Origin: Chlorops oryzae | Lineage: Eukaryota > Arthropoda > Insecta > Diptera > Chloropidae | Assembly: GCA_020466095.1 (NCBI GenBank) | Contig: CM035809.1 | Location: 25,263,455 to 25,327,454 of the forward strand | Direction of reading: 5' to 3' | Length of the DNA stretch: 64,000 nucleotides | Part shown: positions 38,064 through 48,979 of the stretch, piece by piece | How positions within the stretch are numbered: the first letter of the stretch is position 1 | How the letters are laid out: each line of letters starts with the position of its first letter | Program-made: the position numbers and the translations under genes | Notes under the pieces: generated by a model | What the model was told of the DNA's origin: nothing | What the model saw: only the letters and a program-made list of their open reading frames with translations | The model's database searches: none

Positions 38064-39073
38064 ATTCCCAGTTTCCCGCCACTCTATAAATTGCTTTTAG
38101 AAATACCCCTTAGTATTTAATTTCATTTAAAAGAAAAAAAATATTTCAATCAGATGGCGCAGCAGTGTGATATTCAAAAAATTGCAAGTGCACCTATATA
38201 TGCTCCCAGTACTAATATCCAGTACAAATGTGTGCAATGTGGTACAAAAACACACATCACTCATACGCCATATGCAGATCCAAAAGACCCCCGTCAGGCA
38301 ATCGGACAATCGAACGCCTTATTAAACAAAACAGGAAAGAAAGAAACGAAACAAAAAAAAAGGAAATAAACCTTAGACCCTGTATTAGTAACTTTTTTCA
38401 AACTTTACCTCCCGTAGACCCTTGGCACCTGGTTCCGCCCCTAAGTTAGCTATGCCTATAGAATGCATTCATAAAATTCACTCTTGCAGCTGCCGAAACT
38501 GGAGCGAATAGAAAAACGAAGAAGAAACTCGACAGTTTGGAATCGAAATTAAGAAATTTATTTTATTTTTTTATTTCTATAATGCAGAAGCTCATATCTC
38601 CGACAAGTCCTTAGCCTCTTAAACAAAAAAAAAATTAAATAAATAAAAAATAGTATCCCAATTTGATGCGCATTCCTTTTCCCAACGACACGAAGTTTCA
38701 TGTCGAAATTCGTAAAAAGTGAACTTTTGGAGGGGATTTAAAAGGGTGAAAAATAGGTTAAAATAAAAATTAACAAATTCTAAACACGCGAACCCAAATG
38801 AGAAGTCAATAAACTTTGTCAATTGAAATCGATTTGTTATCAAAGTTTTGCAGAAATTAGCTCAACGGTCACTCAATTTTTATTTGATCAAAATTTTTTG
38901 ATTAAGAGCATGCATGGATTTTCAGGAATTTTGTCAGCAATTTCGAAAAGGAAAAGAGATTAGAAATTATATAATTTGTGTCCAATGATATATGATAATG
39001 TTTGAAAGAAATTTATGACGGAAGAAGGAAAAATTTATTTCATTCCGTTGTGTAATCGATATCACTTTTGACC
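38064..39073. other. Non-coding, no gene seen
   Basis: Overlapping plus-strand frames at 38154-38449 (Thr/Lys-rich) are not recognisable. Remainder AT-rich. Confidence 0.35.
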
Positions 39074-39714
39074 TTAATCCTTTCACTACCAAACTATAAG
39101 CAGAAGATCTACACACAATTTAGTGATTTTTTTCTAATAGTTTTTATGCCACAAAATAAATAAAAAAAATTGTAAAAAAAATGCTGCGTGCCTGAGAAAG
39201 GATTTACATCCTGGGATTAAATGTCCCATTGGGTTTTATTAACATGACTTTTTGGGATCAAATATCCCATCGGTAATGTTTATCTATCTATAGTCTCAAC
39301 TTACAACCAATGGTACAATATGTCCCACTTCTCTGTTATAAGAAACACCAACGGATATATTGTCCCAAAATAAAAAAAAATGCACAACAACTGCACAGGT
39401 ATTTCTTCACTCACTTGCTTTGATTTCACAACACTGCTATACCATACGTAGGGCTTCTTTTAATAGGTTTCGCTGCACTTAAAAAAACACTTTATTTCAC
39501 ACATTTAACACGATTTATGAAAGACATTAACTTTTACATTTATGTAAAAATTTTATAAACACTTTGAGAATTCTAAACAGACCAATGGTAGCTTCTTTAA
39601 ATGTGTAAGAACCAATGGGATGCTTTATGAATAAAAATATATGAGAAATTGAGCCTTGTAGAATTTTTCCAATTTCTTTGTAATGCATTGTCTCTATAGT
39701 AGTAAAAGGGTTAA
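39074..39714. mobile_element. piggyBac-type MITE, 633 bp plus TTAA flanks
   Basis: TTAA at 39074-39077 and 39711-39714. The ends TCCTTTCACTACC and AGTAGTAAAAGGG are inverted repeats (10 of 13). The interior repeats words such as ATGTCCCATTGG, ATATCCCATCGG and ATGTCCCACTT (39220-39330). No transposase. Confidence 0.7.
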
Positions 39715-40684
39715 GTTCGAATAAACGCCGAAAAATTATTAAAAAGATTTTTCACTGAATAGATCAAAAAGAAAATTTTACATTTTTTATGCCTACAGTA
39801 AGAACTCTTCTTAAAGGGCATCCTTTAAGTTTTGATAGGGTCTGCGGACCCTGTTTCAAACTGCAACATGTCGGTTGGTCAACATAGTCATTACTTTTCG
39901 TGTATCGGAGTTTTTACTGTAGTATAAAATATAGAACTGTAGCCTAAGACTTTTGAAAAATCCCACCCGACGTTCATCTTTTAAAAGCTTTCTTCAGCTC
40001 TGTAAGAAATTCAAGCAGAGATTTCTTAAAATCAAAATCCAAACTAATTTTTTTATGAACTGGAAACTGTTAACAGAAATTTTAGAAGAGAAAAAGATTT
40101 TTTTTACCATTTCTGAACCTTTTAAAATTTTTGTTTTTACAGAACTGAGCAGAGCCCTTTTGACCTAAAAATATTCAATGAATTTACTTTCAGAGAAACG
40201 TAGGCGACTCACAAGGAGTTTGAGAGGACCTTCGTGTGCAATCATCCTCATTCTCTGCACTTTCTACCAAGCTGGGAATATACAAAGCAAAGCCTCACTT
40301 CATAGGACACTCAAAATTCTGTTAGTTGCTTTTTTTTTGGCATTTTCAAAGAGCCGTCCCTCTTAGAAAGATATCAAAGACTCAGATTATCTGATTCTGG
40401 ATCACGATTGGTTTTTTTTCGAAATAAATATTTTACACTAGGCAAGCAAAGTTCACGTACGACCACTATTTGTAGGTACTTTCCAACCATTCTAAGAGAA
40501 AATTTGCGAAAGACGCTAAAGAAAGCTGCTCTTCAATGAAGAAAATTCTCGAAAATACTCGAAAAATTCTTCAGCTTTAGTTCTTCTAATGAAAGAATCC
40601 GACTTTCGGCTTCCAAAGCTTTTATTTCACAATTAAGCTTCACAAAGTAAATCTCAATTAAAATTTTTGAAAAAAAAAAAAACG
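39715..40684. other. Non-coding, no gene seen
   Basis: AT-rich spacer. Frames at 39953-40168 and 40178-40366 have no recognisable motif. Confidence 0.4.
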
Positions 40685-40820
40685 TTAACCCTTAAGTGCT
40701 CAAGGAACAAATAATACCTACATAATTTAAACGATTTAAAGGAATAACAATTAAAGTGTTGCTATAAATCGTCGAACTTATGAGTGGACGAAATTTGTAC
40801 CTCGTTCATTAAAGGGTTAA
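40685..40820. mobile_element. piggyBac-type MITE, 128 bp plus TTAA flanks
   Basis: TTAA at 40685-40688 and 40817-40820. The left end CCCTTAAGTGCTCAAGGAAC pairs imperfectly with the inverted right end CCCTTTAATGAACGAGGTAC, and both continue ACAAAT. Non-coding. Confidence 0.65.
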
Positions 40821-41064
40821 AACCGTCACAGAAAAGTTCCTTAACTGTGAACTAAAAGTCTTTCTAGAGGCGCTAGAAACAATATTTCTTTTAAAAAAAG
40901 ACTTCAAAACATATCAAAAACATATTTAATGCTGTTGTGCTTGATGGGTTAAGTTTAAGACTGAAATAATTTTTATTTTTCAAAAAAAAAATTTCAAGGC
41001 CACTTGCAAAAACATTCTTTACTACAAAAAGCACAAAAAAAATTCGAACTCATAATATAACATA

Positions 41065-41195
41065 TTAACCCATTCACAACCAAAAAAAATTTTTTTAATA
41101 ATATCCACCTCGGAGCACTTTCTTTCGTTTTTTGAAAAGATACACAAACATATTATCATACTAAGCCCATCTCAATCAAGTTAATAAAGGGTTAA
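41065..41195. mobile_element. Possible piggyBac-type MITE, 123 bp plus TTAA flanks
   Basis: TTAA at 41065-41068 and 41192-41195, with CCCATT at the left end and AAAGGG at the right. The inverted match is short, so this is the weakest of the TTAA group. Confidence 0.4.
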
Positions 41196-41779
41196 AAAAT
41201 TGATTTTAATTTTTTTAAAAATTTACTCACAAACAATTTCGCACTGCTACAAAGCCGTTAAATTTTCCCTTTATAATTTCTTCACAATGATTTTCTTCTC
41301 AATGAATTTTCACTTTCAAAGAATTTTCAAACATTTTCCATTTTCAAAATTTCGTGCCTTTTTTTTCCTTTTCAATTTGTTATGCAATTCAACGCAAAGT
41401 TTCGATTGTAAATTGCTTTATTCTCAAATTAGAGCACTCAAGACACGCAACTCTTTTGCTGAAAATTTCCACTTTCGCATTTTTACAATTTTCAATCATT
41501 TTTGCAACAATTTTTCTCAAACAATTTTTTTTATTATTTTCCATTCGGATTTTTCTCAATTTTTCATTTTTTTCAAATTAAGAAACATTTTTCTTTTTCT
41601 TCATTGATCGACTTCCGAGAGACCTTTTAACACCAAAAAAAAAAATAAATAAAAATTTAAAAAAATGAGTAAAATAAAAAAAGGAAATAAATAAAAAAAG
41701 CGATACACCAAAATAAAAGCGTTTTCGGATGCGTTTTTCATAGGCCGTTAAGTGCAGGAAAAACCGGAAAAGTCGAACA

Positions 41780-42180
41780 CATTGCGGCGGCCTTGCGAAC
41801 GGCAAACGAATTTGCGGCCAAGCAAATTTGTCGTCGTTCGTCGCCGCCGTCGTCACGACACTTAATTTCAAATAATTTCGTTTTCAATTTAACAACTCCA
41901 AATAAGAAATTTTTTGCTTTTCCAATTTGAATTTTTCTTTTTTTTTTTATTATTAATTTTTTTTTCGACTTTTCAATTTGTATATCTCTGCGGTTCAATT
42001 AGCGTTCGAATTACAACACACGTTTCGCATTCCGGGCAAGCGTTTGCGCTCCTTCAACAACGCGCACGCAACTGACGGATGGATGAAAATGAAAGACTGA
42101 AGCCGAGCGACCGCCGAGTATGACTGACGGACTAGCTGACAAGCTCACTCACGCCGGCTGTTGAGTCTTATTTTGTTGAA
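41780..42180 (-). promoter_or_regulatory. GC-rich island, possible promoter or 5' untranslated exon
   Basis: Two GC-rich patches (41800-41860 and 42000-42170) stand out from deep AT-rich surroundings and have no ORF. On the minus strand TCAGTC occurs at 42095-42100 and again near 42121-42127, each matching the fly initiator TCAKTY. From the second, positions +28 to +32 read AGTCT, four of five for a downstream promoter element. It could be a distant upstream exon of the FGF gene (same strand, 36 kb upstream) or of another gene. This is inference only. Confidence 0.25.
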
Positions 42181-42194
42181 AGAAATTGCTTTTT

Positions 42195-42715
42195 CTTTTT
42201 TTTTTCAAATTTTTGTGTACTTATTTTCTCTAATTTTTTAAATCAATTTTTTTCATGTTTTTCCAATTTTAAAATTTTTGAATTTTTAACATTTTTAAGT
42301 TTTTTTAAATTTTCTAAATTTTTTAATTTTTAAAATTTTAAAATTTTCTAAATTTTTTTAAATTTTTTAAAATTTTTTTAAATTATTAAACTTTCTAACT
42401 TTTTTAAATTTTTTAAATTTTTTAAATTTTTTGAATTAAAATTTTTTGAATATTTAAATTTTTTAAATTTTTTAAGTTTATTATACTTTCTAAATTTTTT
42501 TAATTTTTACAATTTTTAAAATTTTTAAATTTTTAAAATTTTTTAAATTTTAAAAATTTTTAAATTTTTTAAATTTTTTAGATTTTTTAAATTTTTAAAT
42601 TTTCTAAATTTTTTTAAATTTTTTTTCTCATGTTTTTCTAATTTTAAAATTTTTTAAATTTTTATTTATTTTTTAAATTTTTTTATTATTTTAACAATTT
42701 TTTTTACTCAAACAA
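42195..42715 (+). repeat. T-rich degenerate simple repeat
   Basis: Over 500 bp of AATTTTTTAAATTTTT-type sequence, the mirror composition of 11600-12240. Confidence 0.9.
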
Positions 42716-42719
42716 AAAA

Positions 42720-44259
42720 ATCCAAAATAGTTCCTCTTTCTTGTCGTGGTCGTCGTCGGCGCACTTCTTTTCAGCTTGTCAACAATGTTCCGCTTCGCTC
42801 TCAGACGTCTCAAAACGTTTAAATTAAATTAAATTTCGTTATTTCTCATCTAACAAAATACAACAACACAAAATTGCGTTAAAAATACCTGACAAAGGCA
42901 AGATAAAAAGACAAAAAAACTAAACAAAAAAAAAAAAAAACAGAAACGCACGCAAAGGTGCCAATGCGTTTGTTATTGTGCGACAAATGTTTTTTTCTAA
43001 ATCGAATCGAATCAAATTGAATTGAATGTGAGGCGAAGAAAATTTTACGGTAATCTCACATTGGCGCTTTTCACACAACACGCCGCTTTGAGAGCAAATT
43101 CAAAACTGAACGGAAACGGAAACTTGAACAAGAATATATGCCATCCAGAGAGTTGTCGTGTGGCCGTCGTGTGTGGGTAAAAATTCCTTCTTCACAGAAT
43201 CAGATCAAGGATCTTAAAATTTTCTTTGACAATTCAATAATTTTCCGATGAATTTTAAATATCAAATATTTAATTAAAAGATTTTTTGTTTTAGTTCTCT
43301 CCCCTCCTCATTGTGGTAATCTTTCATAAAAATGAATTATTTTAATAATTTTTTTTTTCGGGTAAAAAATTTTTGTCACAAAAATTAAAATCCTTTTGAT
43401 GGTAAAAGACCATTAAATGAATAATTTTATAAATTTAATTTTTATGTAAATCAATTTTATTTAAATTCGTTCATGAAAAAACACTTGAAACACATCGACG
43501 AAGTTTTTTTCTTAACCGTTTTTTTTTTAATCCATTCAAACGCGAGCTCACTTCGAAAGAAATGCCGGCTTCGATCGCGATCGATTCTAGCAAACAAAAA
43601 AAAAAAAAATTAAAAAAAACTAATACTTTCTCAAACTCTGGAATCTTATCAGCTTCTTCGATTCTTTTGATATTTCATTCAAAGAAAATCGCGAAATAAA
43701 TTCGAAAACATTCGAATTGCGGCCGAACCACGCACTTCGAATGAGATACAAAAACGGACTGCAACCAGTGCCCGGACTTCTACCACTTTTTTCAGTTTTC
43801 ACCGCTTCTACCACGCTAGGTCTAAAATCTACCACGGTATTTTTTTTTTTTTATTAATTCTACCACGTTTAAATATTTTCAAGTCCAAGCACTGCCTGCA
43901 AGTAAATTCAAAAAAAGGGATTACAAATATCACTGAAAATATTTGAGTTAAAATTATGTGTATCGCCAATTGCTCTTTCAGAAGAGTAGCGGGCGACCGG
44001 ACAAATACCTAATAAGCTTCACTCTTCCGCGAGAAGAATATAACGGTTGCGGGCGAGAGAGAAATATCGATAGAAAAAGAAAAATTGAATAAAATTCATT
44101 GCGTTTCAATCGAAAACCATTTTTAAATTGAATAAAATCCTATTCAATGAGACAAAACGAAACATGCCTTAAGCTTCCCCGTAGAAGATTGGGGTAAATT
44201 GAGGCTCTAGCGAGTAGTCCTCGAGTATACGAAATAGAACTAGTGCCCGAGTAGAGATA
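42720..44259. other. Non-coding, no gene seen
   Basis: Patches near 42735-42820 and 43040-43180 are GC-richer and repeat-free, resembling the island at 41780-42180. I see no ORF or unambiguous splice pair. Confidence 0.35.
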
Positions 44260-44401
44260 CGGACAGTCAGTGCCGTAGCAATTCTGTTTTGCGTGAGGGG
44301 GAAAAATTATTTTTCCAATTTTATTCATGGGCAAAAACAAAAATGCGTGGGGGGGCAAAGCCCCCTCTTTCCCCTATGGTTGCTACGGCACTGCGGACAG
44401 T
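44260..44401. mobile_element. hAT-type MITE, 126 bp, with perfect 8-bp target duplication
   Basis: The direct repeat CGGACAGT at 44260-44267 and 44394-44401 flanks an element with perfect 14-bp TIRs, CAGTGCCGTAGCAA (44268-44281) and TTGCTACGGCACTG (44380-44393). An exact 8-bp duplication plus CAGTG ends is diagnostic of the hAT superfamily. The interior contains a GGGGGCAAAGCCCCC hairpin. It is the best-defined insertion in the window, and its intact duplication suggests it is young. Confidence 0.93.
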
Positions 44402-44481
44402 CAGTGGCGTGTCCAGAGAAAGGTTATATTTTCCACATTGGTATATTGAACAATTTTAAGACAATAACCCAAAAAATTTGG

Positions 44482-44825
44482 GGGGAGGCTAGAAGAAGTA
44501 TAGAGTTATGGACCAAAAACCAAAAAAAACTCGAAAATTTCATGGCGTCCGATTTGGATAAAAATTTATATAAAGAATAAGTAAAAGATTCTAAGAATTT
44601 TGGCGTCAAAATTTTTTCAAGAAACGGATTACAACTAGTCTAGATTTGTTCTAGTTCCAAACTGGTCCAAAAAAGACCAGTTTTATGAAAAAACTTAAGT
44701 GCTACAAATTCTTAGATTTTTTCACTTATGCTATATATAAATTTTCATCCAAATCGGAAGCCATGAATTTTTCGGTTTTTTTTTGGTTTTGGTCCATAAC
44801 TCTCTAAATTTCCTCTAGTCTCCCC
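44482..44825. repeat. Fold-back repeat with ~120-bp arms
   Basis: The left arm 44482-44600 and right arm 44706-44825 are inverted copies at roughly 80-85% identity by eye. Shared words include AGAGTTATGGACCAAAA, CCGATTTGGATnAAAATTT and TCTAAGAATTT. The loop is about 105 bases. It may be a fold-back MITE or the relic of an inverted duplication. Confidence 0.85.
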
Positions 44826-45544
44826 TCAAGTATTTCTATGCATTTTTTTTAAATTTTTTATTTGGACAATTTCACGCGAAACTGTCCCACCGTCCCATTA
44901 CGAGCTAAAATTGCCTAATTTCAGTGCCTAACTATTTTCAAACGCTTTCAAAAATTGAAAAATTTTTAAATCACATCCTTTTTCTTACTTCAAATGAGCT
45001 AAAAACCCCCAAAAAAAAATTAGTGTCACAGGTGGGACAGTATTCAGGGAATTGCCCATGTGTTTTATTTTTCTTAATTAATATTTAATCTTGAGTAAAT
45101 AATCCAAAAAAATAAAATTAAAATTCGCGCTACTTCAGCCCCAGTCATTTCCTTTCCTATAAACGTAATATATGAATTGTACTTGATTGGTCCCGTTGTC
45201 TCTACTTCTAAACTAGTTCGAATGCGAGTAGAGATTTTTCAACAACAGCACAATGATAAAATCGTCGGTTGAATATATTGTGAGGGAAATTGAGTGCGAG
45301 TAATACTGGGGCATTTACGAGTACTCTTAGACTATTCACAGGAGTACTCCAATTTTCTACAGGGCTGCCAATGCGAAGCAAATTAAAATATATACAGTAT
45401 ACTTTCAGGATAAATATTAATTCGAATTAATATGCGGTATCTTTTTGGTGGAATCTGGAGTTCTTTTGTACGCAAATGAAATTTATGGAAATGACGCAAA
45501 CATTTTCGGAGTGCTCATATTTATGAGTCCGAAATGTGTCGATG

Positions 45545-45600
45545 GGTGAGCACCTGACTAGAAAGCGAGAATTCCGAGGCTCAAATCTCACACAAGGGAG
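45545..45600 (+). other. Partial tRNA-like sequence
   Basis: GGTGAGCACCTGACTAGAAAGCGAGAATTCCGAGGCTCAAATCTCAC resembles the anticodon arm through T arm of a tRNA, with loop ACTAGAA and a degenerate B box GCTCAAATCTC. The acceptor stem and A box are missing. Likely a SINE or tRNA relic. Confidence 0.45.
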
Positions 45601-45933
45601 AGAAATTAACATTAAAGAAGAATATTTGAAATTAAATATTATAAGTAGGTACGTAAAAACTAAGAATTGTGCGGGCATGTATCAATAATGTTTTTAAAGC
45701 ATACGATTATTAATAACACTCAACATTTTTGAGTCTTTTTAAACCCATAAATATGAGTGCAGAAGGAGTCATATACGGCACATATTTGAGAGGAAATAAG
45801 AGTCAAATTTTAGTACGGCAGGAGTCTTTTATGGCTCTTATTTGAGCGGAAGTCAGATTTGAATGCTGCAGGAGTCATATATGATTCTTTTACCTATGTT
45901 CTCCTTCGGTATATTGTATAGGACGACCTTCGC

Positions 45934-46338
45934 ATGAAGGGAAACACACTCTTTAAGACTCCTAAAAAAGTTCATTATGAGGTCTCCGACTCCAATCAGC
46001 ACCCATATATGATTCTTTTAGGACCCAAAGTGTTTGCTGGGTGCTTCAATAGAAGCCTAGAGTATTGGCAAAAATATAAGACGCCAAACACCAAGTGGCT
46101 TGCTCAGCTGAACGGGTTGAGGTGTCGCTTCGTACTCGAAGACGTTTTCCTGTGGCATGCATGGGAAAACTTAGAAGCACAAGTGGCAAATGTTTGGGCA
46201 CACGTCTCGATTCGAAGGCGAATGTTTCGGCGAGAGCTAAACGTTCTTAATAAACAAGTATTTATTAATACTGGTCGCTTAAAAAAAATATCAAAAGAGC
46301 CAAAAAGCGGAAAATGTCGTGGTGAATTTGATTTCTAA
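45934..46338 (+). CDS. Unrecognised ORF, 134 codons
   Basis: An ATG-initiated frame in a locally less AT-rich patch. The composition looks protein-like, with Trp, His and Cys present. It has a Trp/Leu/Val-rich middle (LEDVFLWHAWENLEAQVANV) and a basic tail (IRRRMFRRELNVLNKQ, then KKISKEPKSGKCRG). I recognise no family. Just upstream (45700-45910) are three loose copies of GCAGGAGTCATATAyG. It ends 235 bp before the CTTAA array. It may be a degraded transposon fragment, a short gene, or a chance frame. Confidence 0.25.
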   Translation: MKGNTLFKTPKKVHYEVSDSNQHPYMILLGPKVFAGCFNRSLEYWQKYKTPNTKWLAQLNGLRCRFVLEDVFLWHAWENLEAQVANVWAHVSIRRRMFRRELNVLNKQVFINTGRLKKISKEPKSGKCRGEFDF

Positions 46339-46573
46339 AATATTTGGGAACACTTAGTGGTGAATTTTTTGAATGGAATGATTTTTTGGAATATTTTTAA
46401 GTATCTAGCCTGTGTGGATGCTAATTTCTGAATGTTTTCTTTAAAATATATTGGAGTGAATTACTTTTTTTTTAGATTTAGGTGCTAAGTTATGATTTAC
46501 TTAATAAAATTTGAGTTGAATTGCCTAACTTACTTATTTTAACTTTTTCAATATATTCAGTATACGGTTGATT

Positions 46574-46785
46574 CTTAACTTAACTTAACTTAACTTAACT
46601 TAACTTAACTTAACTTAACTTAACTTAACTTAACTTAACTTAACTTAACTTAACTTAACTTAACTTAACTTAACTTTAAACTTAACTTAACTTAATTAAC
46701 TTAACTTAACTTAACTACTTAACTTAACTTAACTTAACTAATAACAAAACTTAATAAATAATAATAACTTAACTTAACGACTGAC
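46574..46785 (+). repeat. (CTTAA)n pentamer array
   Basis: About 40 units of CTTAA (TTAAG on the other strand). It is nearly perfect to 46675, then interrupted and decaying to 46785. It differs by one base from the CCTAA telomere-type unit at 59028-59495 and lies in the same orientation. Confidence 0.97.
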
Positions 46786-46929
46786 TCAAAAAAAGGAGCA
46801 TTTCAATCTCTATAATATCAAAAAGGGTTCTTAAGTGACAAAACACTGGTATCAAGATTCGACACGTTAAGGTATTTACGTCAGCCTACTACTAAGTAAC
46901 CTTTAAAATTCCCGTGGGTGGGTAAGGTC

Positions 46930-47345
46930 AGATATAGGATTCATTCAAGGTCAGTAATCCTTTTCAATTAGCGACAAAGGCTCTAAAATCAAGGCTTTTT
47001 GATCTTCCTTCGTATAATGTAACTCAATATATTAGGCAACTCAACTGTCTTCTCGATAATCCCTCGTATAATGCATACTACAGAGATTTTAAAAATCCAT
47101 CAGAACTCCTTCTAGAACTAAAAAAAAAGCCTTTGGCAGTAACCTGCTCAGATGTCTTATTTTGATCATCCCACGTATATTTCATCCTTCAGTGACCTTA
47201 ATGTGTCAGCCATAGATTACTCTACCGAAAAGTCATAGATTATTCTACCATCTCGAGCGGTTACTTTCAATTTTCCAACAAATGGAATTACTGCTCTCAA
47301 TTTCATCGAGATTTCTTTTATTATTTTTTCCACCATTTCAAACTT
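46930..47345 (+). repeat. Left arm of a 3.8-kb inverted duplication
   Basis: Matches 50275-50720 in reverse complement. Shared words include TGATCTTCCT, TTCTCGATAAT, ATCATCCCACGTATATTT, AGCCATAGATTACTCTACCG, AAAGTCATAGATTATTC and CTCGAGCGGTTACTTTCAAT. Identity is high in the middle and fades at both edges. Confidence 0.85.
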
Positions 47346-47639
47346 CTTTCGTTAGTTTTCCTTGCGAAAAGAGCCATCGCAAACTATCATTTACCCTATT
47401 TACCCTTTACTAAAAAGAAACTATGTCAAAGTTCGCACAAAAGTTTACAATAATCCCTTAACTTCGCTATGCGTAACCTTCAAAGGAATTACTTTTTCAC
47501 AAGTACGTGTGAAATAACTTTGGGGGAGCTCAAATTGACTAGAAGCGTAAATCCTTGAGGGGAAATCCTCCAATTTATCTTCAGTAGTAAAGTCATTTGG
47601 CAAAAGTTGAGAGTTCAGTTGTAAGGATTACTTTATTGC

Positions 47640-48975
47640 AATTTATGCTTTTTTTCAGAGCTACCAATGGGGAGTTTTTTGTGAAGATTGCTTTAAAGGG
47701 TTAATATAATTTATTTTTCTTGTTGAAAGGATAACTTTATATTAAATACTTTATGCTTCTTTCGGATTTTCCAATGGTGAGATTTTTGTAAGGGATAAAA
47801 TTCTGTTTGAAGATTGCTTTAAAGGGTTAATATAATTTATTTTTTTTGTTGGACGGATATCTTTATGGTATTTTATGCTTTTTTCGGAGTTGCCAATGGG
47901 GAGATTTTTGTAAGGAATAAAATACTGTTTGAAGATTGCTTTAAAGGGTTAATATATTTTATTTTTCTTGTTAGAAGGATAACTTTATATTAAATACTTT
48001 ATGCTTCTTTCGGATTTTCCAATGGTGAGATTTTTGTAAGGGATAAAATTATGTTTGAATATTGCTTTAAAGGGTTAATATTTTAATAAAATTTATTTTT
48101 CTTGTTGGAAGGATAACTTTATATTAAATACATTATGATTCTTTCAGATTTTCCAATGGAGAGATTTTTGTAAGGGATAAAATACTGTTTGAAGATTGCT
48201 TTAAAGGGTTAATATAATTTATTTTTCTTGTTGTAAGGATAACTTCATGGTATTTTATGCTTCTTTCGTTAGTTAAGCTAAGTTTCCGATGGAGAGATTT
48301 TTGTAAGGGATAAAATACTGTTTGAAGATTGCTTTAAAGGGTTAATATAATTTATTTTTCTTGTTGGAAGGATAACTTTATATTAAATACTTTATGCTTC
48401 TTTCGGATTTTCCAATGGAGAGATTTTTGTAAGGGATAAAATTCTGTTTGAAGATTGCTTTAAAGGGTTAATATAATTTATTTTTCTTGTTGGAAGGATA
48501 ACTTTATGGTATTTTATGCTTCTTTCGGATTTTCCAATGGAGAGATTTTTGTAAGGGATAAAATACTGTTTGAAGATTGCTTTAAAGGGTTAATATAATT
48601 TATTTTTCTTGTTGGACGGATAACTTTATATTAAATACTTTATGCTTCTTTCGGATTTTCCAATGGTGAGATTTTTGTAAGGGATAAAATTCTGTTTGAA
48701 GATTGCTTTAAAGGGTTAATATAATTTATTTTTCTTGTTGGAAGGATAACTTTATATTAAATACTTTATGCTTCTTTCGGATTTTGCCAATGGAGAGATT
48801 TTTGTAAGGGATAAAATTCTGTTTGAAGATTGCTTTAAAGGGTTAATATAATTTTTTTTTCTTGTTGAAAGGATAACTTCATGGTATTTTATGCTTCTTT
48901 CGGAGTTGCAAATGGTGAGATTTTTGTAAGGGATAAAATACTGTTTGAAAATTGCTTTAAAGGGTTAATACAAAT
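47640..48975 (+). repeat. ~125-bp minisatellite, 11 copies
   Basis: Measured from the word GATTGCTTTAAAGGGTTAAT, successive copies are 126, 122, 126, 134, 133, 126, 122, 126, 127 and 122 bases apart. Two unit types alternate irregularly: one has ATATTAAATACTTTATG, the other ATGGTATTTTATG. It sits between the two arms of the inverted duplication. Confidence 0.95.
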
Positions 48976-48979
48976 TATC

